From Rhizobiaceae bacterium (GTDB taxonomy: Bacteria > Pseudomonadota > Alphaproteobacteria > Rhizobiales > Rhizobiaceae): a stretch of DNA of 39,870 nucleotides. Where the stretch lies: positions 1 to 39,870 of the forward strand of contig JALSIJ010000250.1 of assembly GCA_026981655.1 (NCBI GenBank), read 5' to 3'. The notes beneath the pieces were generated by a model. It was not told where the DNA came from and searched no databases. It was given only the letters and a program-made list of their open reading frames with translations. The translations under genes and the position numbers were made by a program. How positions within the stretch are numbered: position 1 is the first letter of the stretch; each line of letters starts with the position of its first letter. Positions 15,581-25,400 of the stretch are shown here, piece after piece.

Positions 15581-18010
15581 ATGAAATCGCAGGCCAAAGT
15601 GGTTGTAATCGGCGGGGGAGTAGTCGGCTGTTCGGTGCTTTATCATTTGGCAAAGCTGGGTTGGAGCGATGTGGTTTTGCTCGAGCGTGATGAACTGACT
15701 TCAGGTTCCACCTGGCATGCGGCCGGCGGAATGCACACAATTAACGGCGACCCCAATATCGCCAAGCTGCAGAAGTACACGATTGATTTGTATAAAGAAA
15801 TTCAGGAAATTTCCGGGCAGGATGCGGGCGTGCACATTACCGGTGGGGTGATGTTGGCGGCAAGCGAAGCAAGGCTTGACTGGTTAAAGGGCCTCGTTGC
15901 CAAAGGGGCATATCTTGATATTGATGCCCAAATTATCTCGCCGGAAGAAGCCAAGAGCTTCATGCCTTTGATTGATCCGTCCAAATTTGTCGGAGCCATG
16001 AAAACCAGCGTCGATGGTCACCTCGACCCATCTGGCGTTACCCATGCCTTTGCCCAATCGGCGCGCAAGCTTGGCGCGGAAATCGAGCGCTTTACCAAGG
16101 TCGAAAGCCTGTCACAAATGCCAGACGGTGCCTGGCGGGTAACCACAAACAAAGGCGACATTATTGCCGAGCACGTGGTCAATGCGGGCGGATTATGGGC
16201 CCGCGAAGTTGGCCGCATGGCAGGGCTTGAACTGCCCGTATTGGCAATGGAGCACATGTACCTGCTGACTGAAGATATGCCTGAAGTGGCGGAATGGAAC
16301 GAAAAAACCGGCAAGGAAATAATTCATGCGGTAGATTTCGACGGAGAATTATATCTTCGTCAGGAGCGCGGCGGGATGTTGATGGGGACCTATGAAAAGG
16401 CAGGCAAACCCTGGTCTCCGCACACAACGCCGTGGGATTTCGGCCATGAATTGCTCGAGCCGGATATTGACCGAATTGCCGCCTCGCTGGAAGTGGGTTT
16501 TGAACATTTTCCGGCTTTTAAGAATGTTGGTATCAAGCAGATAATCAATGGCCCGTTTACTTTTGCACCTGACGGAAATCCGCTGATTGGCCCGGTTCGT
16601 GGACTGCCAAACTACTGGTGTGCCTGCGGTGTGATGGCCGGGTTTTCACAAGGCGGTGGCGTTGGCCTGGCGCTTGCTAACTGGATGATTGAAAATGATC
16701 CGGGAATGGACGTCTGGGCGATGGATGTGGCGCGCTTTGGTGACTGGGCAACACCTGAATATACCTCGCTCAAGGTTCAGGAAAACTATTCACGACGGTT
16801 TTCCATCCGCTATCCAAATGAAGAGTTGCCAGCCGCTCGTCCGCTTAAAACAACACCGATATATGAGCGCCTGAAAGCCAGCGGAGCACAGTTTTCGGCA
16901 GCATATGGTCTCGAGGCGGCTCTTTGGTTTGCGCCTGCTGGCGTTGTTGATGAGTTCTCCTGGTATCGCTCTACAGATTTTGACCATGTGGGCGCGGAAG
17001 CAAAGGCAGTACGTAATTCCGTCGGGCTTACGGAAATATCGGGCTTTGCAAATTACACGATTTCAGGCGAGGGCGCGGAAGCCTGGTTGGACAAAATTCT
17101 TGCCTGCAAGATGCCGCAACCCGGCCGCATGACCCTTGCCCCGATGCTTAAACATGACGGAGGGGTCATTGGAGATTTCACCCTAGCTAACCTGGGCGGC
17201 GGCAGATGGTTCATTGCAGGGTCAGGTGTTGCTGAAGATTTTCATATGCGATGGTTCGAAACTCATTTGCCGAGTGATAATTCAGTGCAAATAACGGCGC
17301 ATGGTGCCGGAATGGTTGGCCTTTCCATTGCCGGACCCAATGCCCGCAAAGTCTTGCAGGCGATCACATATCATGATGTTTCTGCCGAAGCGTTTAAATT
17401 TATGGATATTGGTGAAATTTTCATCGGTATGGCGAAGGTGCTTGTTGGCAGGGTAAGCTATACCGGCGATCTTGGTTTTGAGCTTTGGTGTAAACCAGAA
17501 TATCAGTGCCATCTCTTTGATTTGCTGATGTCAGCGGGCAAAGACTTTGACATCAGGTTATTTGGAACCAGAGCCTTGAACTCACTGCGGCTTGAGAAAA
17601 ATTATGGCAGCTGGGCGAGGGAATATCGCCCGATCTACAGCCCTGAAGAATGTGGTTTGTCGTGGTTTGTATGCCGCGATAAAGCAGCCGATTTTATCGG
17701 CAAAAAAGCCTCTACGGAACTTTATGACAACAACATCGCAGATATGCATTTGAGAACCTTTGTCGTTGATGCAAACAATTCAGACCCCATTGGTGATGAG
17801 CCAATTTATTTCGATGGTAAAGCGGTTGGCTGGGTAACCTCCGGTGGCTATGCACACGCTTCCGGCGTTTCTGTTGCAATGGGCTATGTGCCGCGTGAAC
17901 TGGCGCCCGAACCGGAGGGTTGGGAAATTGAAATTCTTGGCGAACGTCGATCCGCAAAACTTCAATTTAAACCACTCTTTGACCCTGACGGGGTAAGGAT
18001 GAGAGGATAA
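15581..18010 (+). CDS. Dimethylglycine/sarcosine dehydrogenase-like flavoprotein (DAO + GcvT domains)
   Basis: An 809-residue two-domain flavoprotein. The N-terminal FAD-binding oxidoreductase domain (about 1-390) begins with the dinucleotide fold VVVIGGGVVGCSVLYHLAKLG and contains GSTWHAAGG, where His is the residue that covalently holds FAD in dimethylglycine and sarcosine dehydrogenases. The C-terminal part (about 430-800) is a GcvT-like folate-binding aminomethyltransferase domain. Known family members demethylate dimethylglycine or sarcosine and pass the C1 unit to tetrahydrofolate. The start at 15581 is supported by GGGAG just upstream; the frame is open from 15521. Regulator divergent upstream, MttB-like methyltransferase four bases downstream: together they suggest stepwise demethylation of betaine-type compounds. 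Exact substrate is inferred. Confidence 0.9.
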   Translation: MKSQAKVVVIGGGVVGCSVLYHLAKLGWSDVVLLERDELTSGSTWHAAGGMHTINGDPNIAKLQKYTIDLYKEIQEISGQDAGVHITGGVMLAASEARLDWLKGLVAKGAYLDIDAQIISPEEAKSFMPLIDPSKFVGAMKTSVDGHLDPSGVTHAFAQSARKLGAEIERFTKVESLSQMPDGAWRVTTNKGDIIAEHVVNAGGLWAREVGRMAGLELPVLAMEHMYLLTEDMPEVAEWNEKTGKEIIHAVDFDGELYLRQERGGMLMGTYEKAGKPWSPHTTPWDFGHELLEPDIDRIAASLEVGFEHFPAFKNVGIKQIINGPFTFAPDGNPLIGPVRGLPNYWCACGVMAGFSQGGGVGLALANWMIENDPGMDVWAMDVARFGDWATPEYTSLKVQENYSRRFSIRYPNEELPAARPLKTTPIYERLKASGAQFSAAYGLEAALWFAPAGVVDEFSWYRSTDFDHVGAEAKAVRNSVGLTEISGFANYTISGEGAEAWLDKILACKMPQPGRMTLAPMLKHDGGVIGDFTLANLGGGRWFIAGSGVAEDFHMRWFETHLPSDNSVQITAHGAGMVGLSIAGPNARKVLQAITYHDVSAEAFKFMDIGEIFIGMAKVLVGRVSYTGDLGFELWCKPEYQCHLFDLLMSAGKDFDIRLFGTRALNSLRLEKNYGSWAREYRPIYSPEECGLSWFVCRDKAADFIGKKASTELYDNNIADMHLRTFVVDANNSDPIGDEPIYFDGKAVGWVTSGGYAHASGVSVAMGYVPRELAPEPEGWEIEILGERRSAKLQFKPLFDPDGVRMRG

Positions 18011-18014
18011 TCCA

Positions 18015-19574
18015 ATGGCTCGCGAACAGGGTTCAGCAAGAAAACAACGCCGAAGACGGGCCAAGGGGGGTAATGTTGCCGCAGGTCAGGCAATCGAGCA
18101 AATGCCCTGGCATCAGCCCGAATTGAGCTTTCCACCGCAGGAATTATTGAACGAAGAGCAAATTGATATCATTCATATTGCCTCGCTAAAAATCTTAAAA
18201 GAAATTGGCATGGAATTCATGTCTGCTGATGCGCGAGATCGTCTGAAAAAAGCCGGTGCAGATGTCAACGAAGAGACACATATGGTGCGGTTTGATCCCT
18301 CATTGGTCGAGGAACTCATCAAAACAGCCCCTTCGATTTTCACATTGCATGCGCGCAATCCGCAGAAAAATCTCAAAATCGGCGGGCGTTATATCGTCAA
18401 TGGCTGCGTTTCCAGCCCGCCCAATGTTTCCTGTATGGATAAGGGGCGGCGGCCCGGCAATATTGAAGACTTCCAAAATCTGCTGCGGCTTTCGCAATAT
18501 TTCAACATCATTCATTTAATCGGCGGCTACCCGGTTGAACCTTTGGATCGGGCCGTTTCAACCCGACATTTATATAACACGAGAGACATGCTGACGCTGA
18601 CCGACAAGGCAATCTCAGTCTATTGTATTTGGGGGCAAAGAGTATCCGATGCAATAGAGATGGCCCGGATTGGACGCGGTATCAGCAACGAGCAACTTGA
18701 ACAGGAACCGTCCTGCTTTTCAGTCATCAACACCAATTCTCCGTTAAAATTTGACGAGATGATGCTGGATGGGCTGATTGAAATGTCCTCGCGAAATCAG
18801 GTGATTTGCGTCACCCCCTTTACCCTGGCAGGAGCGATGGCTCCAATCACCCTTGCGGGCGCCCTTGCTCAACAAAACGCCGAAGCGCTTGCCGGGCTGG
18901 TCATGACCCAGATTGTCCGTCCGGGCGCACCATTTGTTTATGGCGGATTTACTTCAAATGTGGATATGAAATCTGGCGCGCCGGCATTTGGCACGCCGGA
19001 ATATATGAAAACCTCAATTATTGGTGGTCAGCTGGCGCGCCGTTATAAGGTTCCCTACCGCACTTCGGGGGTGAATGCGGCCAATACGGTTGATGCGCAG
19101 GCGGCGTATGAGTCTGTGTTTTCGCTTTGGGGCGCCACGATGGGTGGCGGCAATGTAATCAAGCATGCGGCTGGCTGGATGGAAGGCGGGCTGGTTGCGT
19201 CTTACGAGAAACTGGTTCTGGATGTTGATCTGCTGCAAATGGTGTCAGAATTTTTAAAGCCGGTTATTGTTGATGACAGTACATTGGGTTTTGAATCCAT
19301 CATTGAGGCGGGTGTCGGCGGGCATTTTTTTGGCACCACCCATACCCAGGAGCGGTACCGCAATGCGTTTTATGCACCACTGATTTCAGATTGGCGCAAT
19401 TATGAAAGCTGGGAGGGAGCCGGCAGTCCGCGTGCCTGGCAGAAAGCCAACCAACTCTGGAAAAAGGCTCTGAAAGACTACCAGGAGCCACCGATTGATT
19501 TGGCAGTTACCGAAGAGCTTGATCGCCATATTGCGGCAATTGAAGAAACCGGTGGGATTGGTACTGACTTTTGA
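18015..19574 (+). CDS. MttB-family methyltransferase without pyrrolysine
   Basis: A 519-residue member of the trimethylamine methyltransferase (MttB) superfamily, an alpha/beta barrel that transfers a methyl group from a quaternary or tertiary amine to a corrinoid protein. The frame is uninterrupted, with no in-frame amber codon, so it belongs to the large non-pyrrolysine branch, characterised members of which (for example MtgB) act on glycine betaine or related betaines. Visible family features are the early LKILKEIGMEFMS segment, the CVSSPPNVSCMDKGRRPG loop, the TPFTLAGAMAPITLAGALAQQNAEALAG core (about 270-297) and the C-terminal HTQERYRNAFYAPLISD. A basic N-terminal tail (KQRRRRAKGG) precedes the barrel. 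GAGG overlapping the preceding stop supports translation straight after the flavoprotein gene. No corrinoid-protein gene is nearby. Confidence 0.9.
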   Translation: MAREQGSARKQRRRRAKGGNVAAGQAIEQMPWHQPELSFPPQELLNEEQIDIIHIASLKILKEIGMEFMSADARDRLKKAGADVNEETHMVRFDPSLVEELIKTAPSIFTLHARNPQKNLKIGGRYIVNGCVSSPPNVSCMDKGRRPGNIEDFQNLLRLSQYFNIIHLIGGYPVEPLDRAVSTRHLYNTRDMLTLTDKAISVYCIWGQRVSDAIEMARIGRGISNEQLEQEPSCFSVINTNSPLKFDEMMLDGLIEMSSRNQVICVTPFTLAGAMAPITLAGALAQQNAEALAGLVMTQIVRPGAPFVYGGFTSNVDMKSGAPAFGTPEYMKTSIIGGQLARRYKVPYRTSGVNAANTVDAQAAYESVFSLWGATMGGGNVIKHAAGWMEGGLVASYEKLVLDVDLLQMVSEFLKPVIVDDSTLGFESIIEAGVGGHFFGTTHTQERYRNAFYAPLISDWRNYESWEGAGSPRAWQKANQLWKKALKDYQEPPIDLAVTEELDRHIAAIEETGGIGTDF

Positions 19575-19716
19575 CAATGCTCCGAATTCGCAAATTAAAC
19601 TCAACCAGATTAATCACAAGAGTAAAAAGCCGTTGCCAATTTAATTCAGATTTGGCATTGATCTCAGACGTTATATGAGTTTTCGGCAGATTAACAGGCG
19701 AATTGGAGAAGTCTCG

Positions 19717-20247
19717 GTGGGAATTTCGGTAAATTGGATAAAGAGTTTTGTTTTGGTGGCCGCAATCATTTCGGCGTCTTCCGGGGTTGCACAGGAAGCC
19801 AAAAAGCCCGTTGCAAAAAAGCCGGTTGCATCCTGGGTTGTGAATTGTAATCCAGCCCGTGATGGCTCATCCATGATTTGTCAGATGTCTCAAACCTTCA
19901 ATGAGGCAAAGTCTAAAAAACGGATCATGGCGATCTCGATCAGGCCCCAACCGACAGATAAATCAAAACGCCCCTTGATGGTATTGGCATTGCCACACGG
20001 CTTGCATTTTCCATCCGGTGCAAATTTTAAGGTGGATGACCAGCCAGCCGTGCCGATTGAATTGCAGACCAGCGATCAAAACGGGGTTTATTCCGCAACA
20101 CCATTGGGCCCCAAAACCATTGCTGCTATGAAAAGAGGCAATGTGATCACCGTGACAATGTTTGCGGCTGCAAACAAGCCGCTGGCAATTCCCGTTTCAC
20201 TGGTTGGATTTACCGCAGCTTTCAACAAGATCAATTCATCAAAATAG
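19717..20247 (+). CDS. Invasion-associated locus B (IalB)-like secreted protein
   Basis: A periplasmic or secreted protein of the IalB family, widespread in Alphaproteobacteria; the biochemical role is unclear outside Bartonella. A signal peptide, VNWIKSFVLVAAIISASSGVAQ, ends near the AQ-EAKK junction. It is followed by a Lys/Pro-rich linker containing the repeated KKPVA and by the mature domain with WVVNCNPARDGSSMICQMSQ, the two-Cys pattern of the family, and the LPHGLHFPSGANFKVDD segment. I chose the GTG at 19717 because GGAG lies eight bases upstream and it gives a normal-length signal peptide; an ATG in frame at 19675 lacks a ribosome binding site. A weak TGCCAA-N12-TTGGCA dyad lies upstream at 19634-19657. 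Confidence 0.85.
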   Translation: MGISVNWIKSFVLVAAIISASSGVAQEAKKPVAKKPVASWVVNCNPARDGSSMICQMSQTFNEAKSKKRIMAISIRPQPTDKSKRPLMVLALPHGLHFPSGANFKVDDQPAVPIELQTSDQNGVYSATPLGPKTIAAMKRGNVITVTMFAAANKPLAIPVSLVGFTAAFNKINSSK

Positions 20248-20271
20248 CTGGCCATAAACTTAAATGATCCT

Positions 20272-20304
20272 CCGGTGGGCAATAAATTGCCTGCCGGGTT
20301 TATT
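20272..20304 (+). terminator. Terminator between convergent IalB-like and SapC-like genes
   Basis: CCGGTGGGCAAT at 20272-20283 pairs with ATTGCCTGCCGG at 20286-20297 through 12 positions, two of them G-T wobbles, with a minimal AA gap so that the real loop is about four bases. GTTTATTT follows on the plus strand. It fits an intrinsic terminator for the plus-strand IalB-like gene and may also stop minus-strand transcription from the SapC-like gene. Confidence 0.7.
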
Positions 20305-21076
20305 TAGATTTGGCGGCAGACAGTTCAATCAGGTTGGCCCAGTTGCCAGATGAAATCAGGTGACAATAAATTGCAGAAATTGCGCCGATCTTGCGCAGAT
20401 TGATGAATTTTTTGTCCGACAAATCATTAAATCGGGCTTCATCGACGACCTTGAAATCCGTGACACTCAAGTGCTCGCCTGATTCCAGATTGATATTGGC
20501 GTGGTTGACGACCAGCAGATTTTCATCGGCAATTGCGTTGCTGACCACCTGCGACCCCTGTACTTCGCCCTGATAAACCCTGCAAAACTCTAGCGCATTT
20601 TTAGTAGCCTCTGTCGCCTCTTTACCATCGAACAGTGCAACACCGTCTTTTGTCGCTAGATGCGGCGCTAAGCGGTCAATACAAAGCGAAAATTGTGATT
20701 GATCATTGTCGGTTACAAAGACAAATGGATAACGCCTCACATAGGAAGGAATATATGTATCAGCCTTCCATTTTCCTTTCGCATCGACAAAAAGATTTTC
20801 GTCTTTCCTAAGGCCCACAACCGCCACAGCTACGGGTGTTTCTTCGCCAATGAAGACAATAGGGTAATAGCGCGCAGCCGCCGCCAGTTCTGTAACATTC
20901 AACGGGATTACATGGGTGTTGGTTGCAAACTTGAAACCAACATCGGCGTTAAATCGCAATTCACCATGCCGTTCGCTGCTCAGCGCTTCCGGTTGTTTGT
21001 AGAACATTGGAAAAACCTGTCCCGCATCGTTATTGACGGAATCGCCGGAATTTTTTGTGCCATTTTTGCTGTTCAT
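20300..21076 (-). CDS. SapC family protein
   Basis: A 258-residue protein of the SapC family (named after Campylobacter S-layer-associated genes; activity unknown). The family signature regions are visible: FYKQPEALSSERHGELRF near the N-terminus, NVTELAAAARYYPIVF (about 59-74), the GLRKDENLFVDAKGKWKADTYIPSYVRRYPF stretch split over about 87-120, and the IDRLAPHL segment. There is no signal peptide. The first 20 residues are polar and low-complexity. AGGG lies just upstream of the start. It converges on the IalB-like gene with 52 bp between stop codons and is divergent from the RND efflux pair across 318 bp. Confidence 0.9.
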   Translation of the reverse strand: MNSKNGTKNSGDSVNNDAGQVFPMFYKQPEALSSERHGELRFNADVGFKFATNTHVIPLNVTELAAAARYYPIVFIGEETPVAVAVVGLRKDENLFVDAKGKWKADTYIPSYVRRYPFVFVTDNDQSQFSLCIDRLAPHLATKDGVALFDGKEATEATKNALEFCRVYQGEVQGSQVVSNAIADENLLVVNHANINLESGEHLSVTDFKVVDEARFNDLSDKKFINLRKIGAISAIYCHLISSGNWANLIELSAAKSK

Positions 21077-21319
21077 CGTATCCCTGTAATCCTCGTTGTT
21101 GGTTCAACGCCTTTCAATAATCTTCGAATGCATCAACTGCTCTAACATATTTGTTGAGGGAGTGAAGCTTTTGCATCCAAATTTGTTCAAATGGAGAGTC
21201 TGGATGAATTTTGGCAACATTCTTTTCACACAAGAGGTTGCATTCGTCTGGTATTCCAAAAACCGCCAGGCTCAATTCTGTTCAAGCAAAATTACTTTTT
21301 TTTGGAAAATAATGTAGTC

Positions 21320-21363
21320 TTGCATAAAAAAAACCTTGCCTTATATTACGTTTTACTAATATA
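21320..21363 (+). promoter_or_regulatory. Candidate promoter with overlapping palindromic operator for the RND operon
   Basis: TTGCAT at 21320-21325 and TATATT at 21342-21347 are spaced by 16 bases and resemble a sigma-70 promoter. The -10 box is the left arm of a perfect inverted repeat, TATATTA-N8-TAATATA (21342-21348 and 21357-21363), so a repressor bound here would block transcription start. The pump's first gene begins 31 bases downstream. No cognate TetR- or MarR-type gene is in the neighbourhood. The remainder of the 318-bp gap (21077-21319) shows no gene or strong structure. Confidence 0.5.
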
Positions 21364-21394
21364 CCGTCGAATGACTAATTGAGCAGGTGCTACA

Positions 21395-22462
21395 ATGTAC
21401 AATTTAAAACCCGGAACGATACCGCATTTATTGGTGGGCGCATTTTTCGCAACCCAGCTATTATTCGGGAGCGCCATTGCAGCAGAGCTGCCTTTTGAAG
21501 TCGGGATTGCCAAAACTATCACGGTAAATACCCAGCGCCAGTTTGAAGGCACGGTTGAGGCGATTAATAAAACCACCGTATCTGCACAGACTGCAGGTCG
21601 CATAACCTACATTAATTTCGATGTGGATGATTATGTGGAGCAGGGAGCGGTTATTTTGCGCTTCAGCAATAAAGAGCATAAAGCCCGGTTGGATCAGACA
21701 GTTAGCGCACTTGCAGCAGCAGAGGCCAGGGCCAAAGCCGCACAGCAGGAATATGATCGTGTCTCAAAACTTTATCAAAATGGCACCGTTGCCAAATCAA
21801 GATTTGATCAGGCAAAATCAGAGATAGATGCCAGCAAGGCGCAGGCACAAAGTGCTGATGCTGCGGTAAAACAGGCACGCGAACAAATGGGCTATACAAC
21901 GGTCAAGGCACCTTACAGCGGTCTGGTTGTTGCGCGGCATGTGGAGATTGGTGAAATTGCCAATCCCGGCTCTCCGTTGATGACAGGGTTTTCACTGGAA
22001 AAGCTTCGGGTTCGCTCCGAAGTGCCAGAACAATACGCGCAGGCGATTCGCAAAAGTAATGTGGCGACGGTTGTTCCAGGTGCCGGTGATAAAATTGCGG
22101 TTACAAACCTGACAGTCTTTCCATTCGCCGACCCAAAATCAAATACAGTAACCATTCGCCTGGAATTGCCTGAAGGAATTAAAACCGTTTTCCCCGGAAT
22201 GCTGGTCAAAACCCGGTTTAAAATAGGTGAGACGACTGTGCTGGCGATACCGTCCTCAGCCATTGCCGTCCGCGGAGAAGTAACCGGGGTCTATCTTATC
22301 GACAAGGACAATAATATTGCTTTGCAGCAGGTGCGCACCGGTCGGGTTCTGGATGATGGGCTGGTTCAAATTCTTACAGGATTGAGGGAACACGACAAGA
22401 TTGCACTTGATCCTCTTAAAGCGGCAATTTATCTCAAAAAGAGCGCAGGTGAAACGAAATGA
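21395..22462 (+). CDS. RND efflux periplasmic adaptor (membrane fusion protein)
   Basis: A 355-residue HlyD/AcrA-type adaptor linking an RND pump to an outer-membrane channel. A signal peptide ends around AIA-AELP (residue 29). The protein then shows a lipoyl/barrel-sandwich half-motif (TVEAINKTTVSAQTAGRITYINFDVDDYVEQG, split over about 51-85), an alpha-helical hairpin rich in Ala/Gln/Lys (about 95-160), the second lipoyl half (YTTVKAPYSGLVVARHVEIGEIANPG, about 168-194) and the beta-barrel and membrane-proximal domains. Its last four bases overlap the pump gene start (ATGA), so the pair is translationally coupled. No outer-membrane factor gene is nearby. Export substrate unknown. Confidence 0.93.
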   Translation: MYNLKPGTIPHLLVGAFFATQLLFGSAIAAELPFEVGIAKTITVNTQRQFEGTVEAINKTTVSAQTAGRITYINFDVDDYVEQGAVILRFSNKEHKARLDQTVSALAAAEARAKAAQQEYDRVSKLYQNGTVAKSRFDQAKSEIDASKAQAQSADAAVKQAREQMGYTTVKAPYSGLVVARHVEIGEIANPGSPLMTGFSLEKLRVRSEVPEQYAQAIRKSNVATVVPGAGDKIAVTNLTVFPFADPKSNTVTIRLELPEGIKTVFPGMLVKTRFKIGETTVLAIPSSAIAVRGEVTGVYLIDKDNNIALQQVRTGRVLDDGLVQILTGLREHDKIALDPLKAAIYLKKSAGETK

Positions 22463-25400
22463 GTGCGGATAAACCGACCGAAAAGCTCGGCATTTCCGGT
22501 GCAATAGCCAAGGCTTTTGTTCGCTCGGAAATTACGGCTCTATTGCTGATTGCAGCCTTGCTAGCAGGCGTATTCGCAGTGTTTGTAACACCGCGCGAAG
22601 AAGAGCCGCAAATCAATGTGACCTTTGCCAATATCTTTATTCCGTTCCCGGGTGCCGGTGCCAAGGAAGTTGAAAATCTGATTTCAACACCGGCTGAACA
22701 GGTGCTTTCGGAGCTTACTGGCATCAAGCATATTTACTCGGTTTCAAGTCCGGGCCTTTCCACTTTGACGGTGCAGTTTAAGGTCGGGCTCGATCCGAAC
22801 GATGTAATTGTACGGCTTTACAACAAGGTTTTTTCAAATCTGGACTGGCTGCCAACAAATCTTGGTGCTGGGCAACCCATCATCAAACCGCGCAGCATTG
22901 ATGATATTCCAATCGTCACAGCAACGCTTTGGAGCGAAGACCCAAACACCGGATCGCTCGAATTGCTGAAAGTTGCCCATTCGCTTGAAGCGGAATTAAA
23001 ACGCGTAAATGGCACACGCCAGATTAGAACAATTGGTGGGCCGGACCGTGTTGTAAATGTGCGCATAGATCCTGAAAAAATGGCCGGCCACGGTTTGGCG
23101 CTGGATGATTTGCGCATTGCCCTGCAGGCGGCAAATTCATCTTCCGAGCGCGGTGCCATTGTTAAAGATAATTTGAATATTCCAGTCCGCGCTGGTACTT
23201 TTTTGGTACGCCCAGAAGAGGTTCGCGACCTTATTGTCGGGCTTCAAAATGGCAAGCCGGTTTATTTGTCAGATGTTGCCGAAGTCACAATAGGGGCGGA
23301 TACGCCAAAAAACTACGTAACCTTCGTGCCGGGTGCGGCAGCTGATGTAAAAGGCATCAACAGCAAGGGGCGTTTTCCTGCTGTAACCCTGGAAATTGCC
23401 AAGCAACCGGGCAAGAATGCCGTTGATATTGCCAATACATTGCTCAAAAGAATTGAAGACCTCAAGGGCATTTATATTCCCGATAATGTGAAGGTTACGA
23501 CCACAAGAAACTATGGCGCGACAGCCGATGCCAAGGCCAAGAAGCTGATTACCAAACTGCTCTTTGCCACCGGTTCTGTTGTGATTTTAGTGTTTCTTAC
23601 TATGGGTTGGCGTCCAGCCGTTGTGGTTGGTATCGCGGTTATCGCCACTTTGGCGGTAACCCTTTTGGCATCACTCGCCTATGGATTTACCATCAACCGG
23701 GTGTCATTATTTGCGCTCATTTTCTCAATCGGCATTCTGGTCGATGACGCAATTGTTGTGGTGGAAAATATTCACCGACATATGGAGATGGGCGACAAAC
23801 GCCCCGCATGGCTGTTAATTCCGCAAGCGGTGGATGAGGTTGGCGGCCCAACCATTTTGGCCACCATTACCGTGATCGCGGCGCTGCTGCCGATGGCCTT
23901 TGTCAGCGGCCTTATGGGGCCTTATATGAGCCCGATCCCGATCAATGCCAGCATGGGCATGCTGATTTCTTTGGCCATTGCCTTTATTATTACCCCCTGG
24001 TTGGCCTTAAAGCTGATCAAGCCCCATGCGGGACATGGGGGCCTTGACGAGGGCAAAGATACCAAGATCTATCGGTTCTTCAATGTTATCGTCGGGCCAT
24101 TTCTTGCTGGTGCCAGAGGGCGGTTTTCGCGCTATATGCTGATTTTTAGTCTGATTATCCTGACCGGCTTATCTGCATATTTGGCGGTTAATCAGGCCGT
24201 GGTTTTGAAAATGTTGCCGTTTGATAACAAGTCCGAGTTTCAGGTTGTCGTTGATATGCCGGAAGGTACAAGCGTCGAGCACACTTCACGGGTACTGTCT
24301 GAAATTGCCGTATATCTCGACAAGATTCCAGAAATTACCGATTACCAGATGTATGCGGGCACCGCAGCACCGATCGGTTTTAACGGGCTGGTACGTCAAT
24401 ATTATCTGCGCCAGGCCCCGCATTTTGGCGACATCCAGATCAATCTGGTCGACCAGCACGACCGTGATCGCAAGAGCCATGAAATCGCGGTTGAATTGCG
24501 CAAAGTGCTGAGCGAAAAAATCGCCGATAAATCCGCTAATATCAAGATCGTGGAAGTGCCGCCGGGGCCGCCGGTATTCTCGCCATTGGTCGCGGAAATC
24601 TATGGTCTTGATTATGAGGGCCAGATTGCCAACGCCAAAATCGTTCGCAAAGTGTTTGAAGAAACACCGGATATTATCGACATTGATGATACGGTCGAGG
24701 CCGCATCACCACGTTTGATTTTGTCAGTTGATCGCCAGCGCGCATCCAGCCTTGGCATTCCGCAAAGTGCAATTGCCTCTGCTATTGCAGCCGTTCTTGG
24801 TGGAGAAGATGTGAACTATTTGCACCAACCCGGCGCGCGCAAACCTGTGCCGATCCGTCTGCAGCTGCCTGCCGCCAAAAAGGGTGATATTGAACAGGTA
24901 TTGAACCTTAAATTGCGGGCACAGAACGGAACGCTAATTCCTTTGTCCCAACTGGTAAAAATTGAGCGCACAACGCGTGAAACCTCAATCTATCACAAGG
25001 ATATGCAGCCCGTTGTTTATGTGCTTGGTGATATGGCCGGTAACCTCGATAGCCCGCTCTATGGTATGGCCGATATTTCCAGCCGTTTGAACAAAGTCAA
25101 TGATACGACAGGTAAGCCGTTCGATCAGTATTTTATTGCCCAGCCAGAACGACCAATTGGCTATGCGCTGAAATGGGATGGCGAATGGCAGATCACCTAT
25201 GAGACCTTCCGCGATATGGGCATTGCCTATGCGGTGGGCATCATTTTGATCTACTTCCTCGTGGTGGCTCAGTTTAAGTCCTATTATGTGCCACTGGTTA
25301 TTATGGCACCCATTCCCCTGACCATTATCGGGGTTATGCCGGGGCATGCTTTACTGGATGCAAAATTTACCGCAACCTCAATGATTGGAATGATCGCACT

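Noticed and set aside
18015-19574. Pyrrolysine-containing trimethylamine methyltransferase
   Set aside because: There is no in-frame amber codon in the gene, so it belongs to the non-pyrrolysine branch of MttB proteins.
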